Source of the DNA: an uncultured SAR86 cluster bacterium
GTDB taxonomy: Bacteria > Pseudomonadota > Gammaproteobacteria > Magnimaribacterales > D2472
Length of the DNA: 64,000 nt
Assembly (NCBI GenBank): GCA_902558395.1
Contig: CACEDS010000003.1
Location: forward strand, 1 to 64,000
Direction: 5' to 3'
The translations under genes and the position numbers were made by a program. The notes beneath the pieces were generated by a model that saw only the letters and a program-made list of their open reading frames with translations, was not told the origin of the DNA and did no database searches. Positions within the stretch are counted from its first letter, which is position 1, and every line of letters begins with the position of its first letter. This document shows, piece after piece, positions 58,260 to 64,000 of the stretch.

Positions 58260-59132
58260 TCTTTCTATTTCTTTATCTTTTTCTTCCCAAATTTCTTCAA
58301 TCCATCTCTTAAAATTTTCTCTGTATTCATCATCAGTTGAATAATTTTTATTTTTAAGATTTTCAGGTATCGTATATTTTCTTACGAAAACTTTAACATC
58401 ACGCATATCACCTTTTAAAAAGGCCCATGCCCCTCTTTTATCTGACTTATAGACTACCGAATAATCTACCAAAACATTAATATTAGGCATAGCCGAAAGG
58501 GCAGTAGCAATTCCACCAACCCTTGGCTTTAGAAGATTTTTATACGGTGAGTTTTGAGCTAAATGTTTTGTAGGATTATTTCTTGTACCCTCTGCATAAC
58601 TAAAAATTGTTGATGGCGATCTTTGGAATCTTTTACATGCCTTCAATGTATTTTCATAATCTTTAAACCTTAGATCAGGATTTTTTTCTAATTCTTTTTT
58701 TGAGTGTCTATTTACAAAAGGCATATTTAAAGTTTTATTAGCTAGAAATATAAAAGGTATCCAAGCTAACTCTTTTTTCATGAAAAATTTAAGCAGAGGT
58801 ATTCTTTTATGGGCAGCCACTAAAAGTATAAAAATGTCTGCCCATGACTGATGGTTAGAAACAGCCATATACCATGCATTTTTATCAAATTCATTATCGT
58901 CAAATACCTGCATAGAATCTTTATGCATTATTTTCATAATGACTTTTAATCCATAGACGGTGTATTCACCAATAGAATTTGAGATTTTACTTAATCTAAT
59001 TTTTAGAGATTTAAATGGAAATATTGCTCTTGGAATATTTATAATTGCCAGCGTACCAAAGCCAATTGTTAATTCAACAATAATAAAAATAAATGTAAAA
59101 AATCCTACTAGGTTGGACTTTATGTAGTACAT
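58248..59132 (-). CDS. 1-acyl-sn-glycerol-3-phosphate acyltransferase-like (YihG/PlsC family)
   Basis: MAVSNHQSWADIFIL (HxxxD-like NHQSWAD), FSYAEGTRNNPTKH, N-terminal TM. Confidence 0.88.
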   Translation of the reverse strand: MYYIKSNLVGFFTFIFIIVELTIGFGTLAIINIPRAIFPFKSLKIRLSKISNSIGEYTVYGLKVIMKIMHKDSMQVFDDNEFDKNAWYMAVSNHQSWADIFILLVAAHKRIPLLKFFMKKELAWIPFIFLANKTLNMPFVNRHSKKELEKNPDLRFKDYENTLKACKRFQRSPSTIFSYAEGTRNNPTKHLAQNSPYKNLLKPRVGGIATALSAMPNINVLVDYSVVYKSDKRGAWAFLKGDMRDVKVFVRKYTIPENLKNKNYSTDDEYRENFKRWIEEIWEEKDKEIERLKF

Positions 59133-59147
59133 ATCAAATTTTCAAAT

Positions 59148-60287
59148 CTAAAACCCGCTTAGATTAGCATATCTTTCAGTATGATATGTAGAACTTCCAA
59201 ATATTTGCTCAGCAACTCTCGATCTTTTTATAAAAAACCCCAGATCATATTCATCTGTGACACCAATACCACCATGCATTTGAATTGCTTCATTAGAAAC
59301 TAGGTGGAGAGTTTCCCCAGCTATTGTTTTAGCAAGACTGGACAATCTTTGGAGTTCATTAGAGTTTTCATCGGCGCCCTGAACAGCTGCCATTACTGCT
59401 GACTTAGTAAGCTCAATCTCACAAAACATTTCAGCTGCTCTATGTTGTAGTGCCTGAAATGTCCCAATTAGCACACCAAACTGTTTTCTCTGTTTAAGAT
59501 ACTCAATTGTTGTTTCAAAAGCTGACTCAGCATTGCCTAGCATTTCAGCTGACATGGCTATTCTTCCAATATCAAGAATTCTTTCAACTGTTTCACCACC
59601 AGTCTCTATTGTTCCTAAAATTTCTTGGTTAAAGCATTTAACGTCATTGAACTCAATATTTGCATAATTTCTTGAATCAGCCATATCAAGCTTAATTATA
59701 TTTAGACCATCAGCATTTGCATCAACAATAAATAAAGTCAATCCAGCTAATTCACCAGTGTTGCCAGATGTTCTTGCAAGTACAATCAAAATATCAGCAC
59801 TAGCACCATCTATAACAAAGGTTTTCTTGCCATTTAAAAGATACTCTTCATTATTTTTTTTTGCCTCAAAGGATGTTTTTAATGGGTCATGATGGCTAGA
59901 TTCGTCAACCGCCAGAGCTGTAGTAATTTCACCACTCACTATTTTTGGGAGGTATTTTTCTTTTTGCTCTTGAGTTCCAAAGTTTGAAATAGCGTAAGCT
60001 CCTAAAACACCTGTAGAAAAAAGAGGGGAAGGGGTAAGTGTTTTACCACATTCTTGTAAAATTACACTTATGCCTGCTACACCAAAATTTGAACCACCAA
60101 ATTCTTCAGGTACTAGTATTCCTGACCAACCTAAATTGACCATTTCTTGCCATATATCTCTATCCCACAGGTTTTTATCTTTATTATCTCTAAGAGCTCT
60201 AAAATGAGTCACTGGTGTTCTCTCTTGAGCAAAATCTTTTGCAGTATCTCTTAGAAATTCTTGTTCTTCTGTTAGTACTAATTTCAT
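59148..60287 (-). CDS. Acyl-CoA dehydrogenase
   Basis: LVLTEEQEFLRDTAKDFAQERTP; ILVPEEFGGSNFGVAGISVI; YLKQRKQFGVLIGTFQALQHRAAEM; QMHGGIGVTDEYDLGFFIKRS. Confidence 0.94.
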   Translation of the reverse strand: MKLVLTEEQEFLRDTAKDFAQERTPVTHFRALRDNKDKNLWDRDIWQEMVNLGWSGILVPEEFGGSNFGVAGISVILQECGKTLTPSPLFSTGVLGAYAISNFGTQEQKEKYLPKIVSGEITTALAVDESSHHDPLKTSFEAKKNNEEYLLNGKKTFVIDGASADILIVLARTSGNTGELAGLTLFIVDANADGLNIIKLDMADSRNYANIEFNDVKCFNQEILGTIETGGETVERILDIGRIAMSAEMLGNAESAFETTIEYLKQRKQFGVLIGTFQALQHRAAEMFCEIELTKSAVMAAVQGADENSNELQRLSSLAKTIAGETLHLVSNEAIQMHGGIGVTDEYDLGFFIKRSRVAEQIFGSSTYHTERYANLSGF

Positions 60288-60295
60288 CTTAAACT

Positions 60296-61486
60296 CTAGC
60301 TTGGAAGACCTAAAACTCTTTTAGAAATAACATTTAACTGCACTTCAGAAGTGCCACCTTCAATTGAATTTCCTTTAGTTCTTAACCACGCCCTAGTAAG
60401 GTTTTTATCTTCTTTATCAAACTCATCTCCATCCCAGGCAACTCCATTGATTCCAGTAGCTGCAATCATAAGTTCATGGCGCTTTTTATTATGTTCTGTT
60501 CCGTAGAGTTTAAACATTGAAGCAGTTGCACTAGCTTTTCCACCTTCGTCTTTTGCTCTTTTAAATGTTAATCCAAAAGCATGCTCTTTTATTTTATGAG
60601 AAGCTATTTGAGACCTATAAAAACCGTTGCTTATCTTTCCATCTTCTTCACCAACATGCTTTTTAGCAATTGAAACAAGATCTCTTCCACTTCCCATACC
60701 TGACCCAAGACCAAAGCTAGATATGAAAGCTCTTTCATGTTGAAGTAATGCTTTAGCAATGGCCCAACCTGCGTTTAGCTGACCAATAAGATTTTCTTTT
60801 GGTACTTTTACATCGTCAAAAAATGTTTCACAAAAAGGTGATTTACCTGATATCAAGGTGATTGGTTTTGTACTAACCCCAGCCGTTTCCATATCAATTA
60901 GAAGGAAACTAATTCCGTCATGCTTTGGTTCTTTAGGACCTGTTCTAACTAAGGCAAATATCCAATCAGCTTTATCTGCGTATGATGTCCATACTTTTTG
61001 TCCATTTACTAAAAAATGATTTCCAATATCTTCAGCTTTTGTTGCAAGACTGGCTAAATCAGATCCAGATCCAGGCTCTGAGTAACCCTGACACCACCTA
61101 ATTTCACCTTTAATAATTTTTGGCAGATGTTCTTTTTTTTGTTCTTCTGTGCCGTATTCGAGTAAAACTGGAGCAAGCATCCAAATGCCAAAACTTAGTA
61201 AAGGCTGTTTAGCACCAATTGCAAACATTTCTTGATTCAGAATTGTCACTTGTTCTGCATTTAGTCCACCTCCACCATATTCTTTTGGCACCGTTGGCAT
61301 TGTCCATCCTTTAGCACCCATCCTATCAAGCCAAATTTTAGATTCAGGATTTTTATACTCTGCTTTTCTTCCTCCCCAAACCTCATCAACTGGAATTGAT
61401 GGATCTGCGCCACTTCTCATTGATGGTGGGCAATTTTTATCAAGCCATTCTTTAACTTCTTTTCTGAATTTTTCTAAATTTTGCAT
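60296..61486 (-). CDS. Acyl-CoA dehydrogenase
   Basis: MQNLEKFRKEVKEWLDKNCPP; MPTVPKEYGGGGLNAEQ; RWCQGYSEPGSGSDLASLATKAE; NGQKVWTSYADKADWIFALVRT; KGNSIEGGTSEVQLNVISKRVLGLP. The start is moved from 61576 to 61486. Confidence 0.94.
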   Translation of the reverse strand: MQNLEKFRKEVKEWLDKNCPPSMRSGADPSIPVDEVWGGRKAEYKNPESKIWLDRMGAKGWTMPTVPKEYGGGGLNAEQVTILNQEMFAIGAKQPLLSFGIWMLAPVLLEYGTEEQKKEHLPKIIKGEIRWCQGYSEPGSGSDLASLATKAEDIGNHFLVNGQKVWTSYADKADWIFALVRTGPKEPKHDGISFLLIDMETAGVSTKPITLISGKSPFCETFFDDVKVPKENLIGQLNAGWAIAKALLQHERAFISSFGLGSGMGSGRDLVSIAKKHVGEEDGKISNGFYRSQIASHKIKEHAFGLTFKRAKDEGGKASATASMFKLYGTEHNKKRHELMIAATGINGVAWDGDEFDKEDKNLTRAWLRTKGNSIEGGTSEVQLNVISKRVLGLPS

Positions 61487-61627
61487 ATGTTTATATATAT
61501 ATTTTTTTGTAGAGTAAATTATTCTATAGCAAACTTGATTTAGTTCAAAAGGTTTAAAATATTCAAAATTTATCAACGATATCTATATTCTTTCCTTATG
61601 AATTGATTGAAATAGTATAATAAGAGC

Positions 61628-62491
61628 ATGTTTAAAAATATTGGCATCTACGTAAAAGAAAAAACAGATGAGGGTATCGACTCTCATGGTCTTGATGTTT
61701 TAATTTCATCTTTAAACAAACATACTTCAAATATTTTTATTGAAGAAACATCAAAATATAAAAATAATTCTTTAACTATTCTTAAACATAACGAATTTGC
61801 ATCAACAGTTGACTTGATAATTGTCTTTGGTGGCGATGGAACTCTTCTGAGATCAGCTAGAAAGTATTTAGAATACGATATACCAATTCTTGGTATTAAT
61901 ATGGGAACCGTTGGATTTTTAACCGATGTTAAAACCCAAGATTTTGAATCAATAATTCAAGATGTTTTAAATGGTAATTGTCAGGTAGAAGAAAGGAATC
62001 TTGTTAGTGCCACTTTTGCCAATAAAACAGTTTATGGTTTAAATGAAATAGTAATTCATTCTGGTGGCTATACACAATTGATGAGATATAGGTTATCAGT
62101 AAATAATAAAATTGTTTATGAACAAAGGTCTGATGGTTTAATTATAGCAACACCAACTGGATCAACTGCATATGCACTATCTGCAGGAGGGCCAATTATT
62201 CATCCTGCTCTTGATGTTTGGACAATATTACCCATGCTTCCTCAAAGTATTTCATCAAGACCCTTTGTAATATCTTCAGATGAAAATGTAACAATTAATT
62301 TAATAAGCGGGCCAATGAAAGAAGCTAAAATTTGTGCAGATGGTCAAGAGGATGAGAATGCCCCATATGATAAAGATATAGTTATTTCTAAGATGGATAA
62401 TAAACTTCGCTTAGTACATCCATTGAATAATGATTTTTTTGAAGCCTGTAGAGAAAAACTGGGTTGGAGTTTAGATATTTCTAAAAAATAA
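61628..62491 (+). CDS. nadK: NAD kinase
   Basis: LIIVFGGDGTLLRSARKY; LGINMGTVGFLTDV; NEIVIHSGGYTQLMRY; DGLIIATPTGSTAYALSAGGPIIHPALDV. Confidence 0.96.
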   Translation: MFKNIGIYVKEKTDEGIDSHGLDVLISSLNKHTSNIFIEETSKYKNNSLTILKHNEFASTVDLIIVFGGDGTLLRSARKYLEYDIPILGINMGTVGFLTDVKTQDFESIIQDVLNGNCQVEERNLVSATFANKTVYGLNEIVIHSGGYTQLMRYRLSVNNKIVYEQRSDGLIIATPTGSTAYALSAGGPIIHPALDVWTILPMLPQSISSRPFVISSDENVTINLISGPMKEAKICADGQEDENAPYDKDIVISKMDNKLRLVHPLNNDFFEACREKLGWSLDISKK

Positions 62492-62494
62492 TAA

Positions 62495-63124
62495 GTGAAT
62501 ATTAGAAATTTCCATTTGCCAATAATATTGATGTCAATATTAATTACATTTTTATCTAATTATGGATCAGTCTTAGCGTTTATTGAGCCTTTTACCTTTA
62601 TCAAAATTGATCTAGGCTCATATCAAAAAGGCTATGTGAGTTTTAACTCTCTTGAAACTACGTATATTCAAAATAATGAATGGTGGAGATTAATAACTCC
62701 TATGTTTATTCATTTTTCATTAACTCATTTAGTTTTTAACTGTTTGTGGATTTATGTGCTTGGTACAAAAATTGAGCAGATTGACGGACATATAACATTT
62801 ATAAATTTAGTAATTTTCTCTTCAATAGTATCCAACTTATCTCAACATTTTTTTGGAGGATCTTCGCTATTTGGAGGCCTTTCAGGCGTTATTTACGGTT
62901 TACTTGGATATTGCATGATTATTGAGCTTGAGATGAAACAAGAGAGGTATGATCTTCCCCCAGCCTTATATTTATTTATGTTAGTTTGGTTAATACTTGG
63001 GTTTCTTGGAATATTAAATTTATTTGGATTTGGTAATGTTGCTAATTTTGCTCATTTGGGGGGACTCATTTCAGGGATAATTTTTGCTATTATAGTGAAA
63101 GTAGTTTCTCCAACATTAAATTAA
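62495..63124 (+). CDS. Rhomboid-family intramembrane serine protease
   Basis: EWWRLITPMFIHFSLTHLVFNCLWIYVLG; GGSSLFGGLSGVIYGLLGY (GxSG); NFAHLGGLISGI (catalytic His). GTG start. Confidence 0.92.
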   Translation: MNIRNFHLPIILMSILITFLSNYGSVLAFIEPFTFIKIDLGSYQKGYVSFNSLETTYIQNNEWWRLITPMFIHFSLTHLVFNCLWIYVLGTKIEQIDGHITFINLVIFSSIVSNLSQHFFGGSSLFGGLSGVIYGLLGYCMIIELEMKQERYDLPPALYLFMLVWLILGFLGILNLFGFGNVANFAHLGGLISGIIFAIIVKVVSPTLN

Positions 63125-63125
63125 A

Positions 63126-64000
63126 TTGAATCTAATTTTAAAAATAATAAAAATATTTCCTCCTGAGGCATCACACTTGATTGCATTGAATGCTCTAAAT
63201 ATTTTGCATAAATTAAAACTCCTTAGACTTTTAACTAAAAAATATAAAAATGATGAACATATATTTGGTGGTATAACTTTTTCAAATCGTCTTGGAACAG
63301 CAGCTGGACTTGATAAAAATGGTGATTTTATAGATTGTTTAGGTGCATTAGGATTTGGATTTATTGAGGTTGGAACTATTACTCCTCTTCCTCAACCTGG
63401 AAACCCCAAACCTAGAGTATTTAGGTTATTTGATCAAAATGCAGTTATTAATAGACTTGGATTTAATAATAAGGGTGTTGATCATTTGGTTAAAAAACTT
63501 AAATCAAGAAAATATAAAGGTGTTGTTGGTGTAAATATTGGTGCCAACAAAAGTTCTGATGGCCAGCAAAGAATAAATGATTACATATTATGCTTTAATA
63601 AAGTTGCCCAATATTCTGATTATGTAACTATCAATATTTCCTCACCAAATACACCTGGATTAAGAAATCTTCACGATGATAAAAATATAAAAAATCTTAT
63701 AGAATCAATTGAAAATAGTGCAAGAGAATTAAACTTTAATAAGCCAATTTTTCTAAAAATATCACCTGATGAACCTTTAGAAGTAATTAAGAGTATTGCT
63801 GAGTACGTCCAAAAATCAATCCTGACAGGCTTAATTATTTCTAATACAACTATAAATAAAGAAGCATTAAAAAACTCTATATATGAGGAATTTGAAGGAG
63901 GTCTTTCAGGCAGTCCATTAATGGAAAGATCAACATCATTATTAAGAGTTATAAATCAAGAATATCCTGAACTGCCAATTATTGGAGTAGGGGGAGTTAT
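63126..64000 (+). CDS. pyrD: Dihydroorotate dehydrogenase (quinone, class 2), 3' truncated by window edge; absent from the supplied ORF track
   Basis: The frame from TTG 63126 reads LNLILKIIKIFPPEASHLIALNALNILHKLKLL...GITFSNRLGTAAGLDKNGDFIDCLGALGFGFIEVGTITPLPQPGNPKPRVFRL...NRLGFNNKGVDHL...VGVNIGANK...VTINISSPNTPGLR...IISNTT...GGLSGSPLMERS. Confidence 0.93.
   Translation, partial: MNLILKIIKIFPPEASHLIALNALNILHKLKLLRLLTKKYKNDEHIFGGITFSNRLGTAAGLDKNGDFIDCLGALGFGFIEVGTITPLPQPGNPKPRVFRLFDQNAVINRLGFNNKGVDHLVKKLKSRKYKGVVGVNIGANKSSDGQQRINDYILCFNKVAQYSDYVTINISSPNTPGLRNLHDDKNIKNLIESIENSARELNFNKPIFLKISPDEPLEVIKSIAEYVQKSILTGLIISNTTINKEALKNSIYEEFEGGLSGSPLMERSTSLLRVINQEYPELPIIGVGGV

Noticed and set aside
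1-64000. CRISPR arrays, restriction-modification, toxin-antitoxin or other recognisable defence systems
   Set aside because: No regularly spaced repeats, Cas-like, R-M-like or paired small toxin/antitoxin ORFs seen in any frame.

Overview
This is a 64 kb AT-rich, gene-dense bacterial chromosome segment. Its gene content (TonB receptor, photolyase, many acyl-CoA dehydrogenases, short intergenic gaps, low GC) resembles a streamlined marine gammaproteobacterium, possibly SAR86-like; that taxonomy is inference only. I see no rRNA operon, CRISPR array, IS element, integrase or prophage. Most of the window is housekeeping: guaBA, fumC, fhs, apt, nadK, pyrD (partial), xthA, tadA, prc, nagZ and tRNA-Pro(GGG). 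The parts most worth a second look are: (1) a surface-glycan locus (15.5-22.8 kb) with a NeuB-like synthase lacking its C-terminal domain, a formyltransferase, a polysaccharide deacetylase, and a UbiA/HAD/SMR/membrane-protein module resembling DPPR-type lipid-linked pentose biosynthesis; (2) an acyclic-terpene-utilization-like (AtuA plus biotin carboxylase plus ACADs plus TetR) operon (45.5-54.6 kb) with a palindrome in the divergent promoter; (3) a purine-salvage neighbourhood built around a TonB receptor; (4) a DmdA-like GcvT-family protein beside a compact nucleotidyltransferase/kinase/methyltransferase-like unit; (5) a MsrA-thioredoxin-MsrB secreted fusion; and (6) HxlR operator-like repeats. 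All functional calls come from reading protein motifs by eye. No database search was run.
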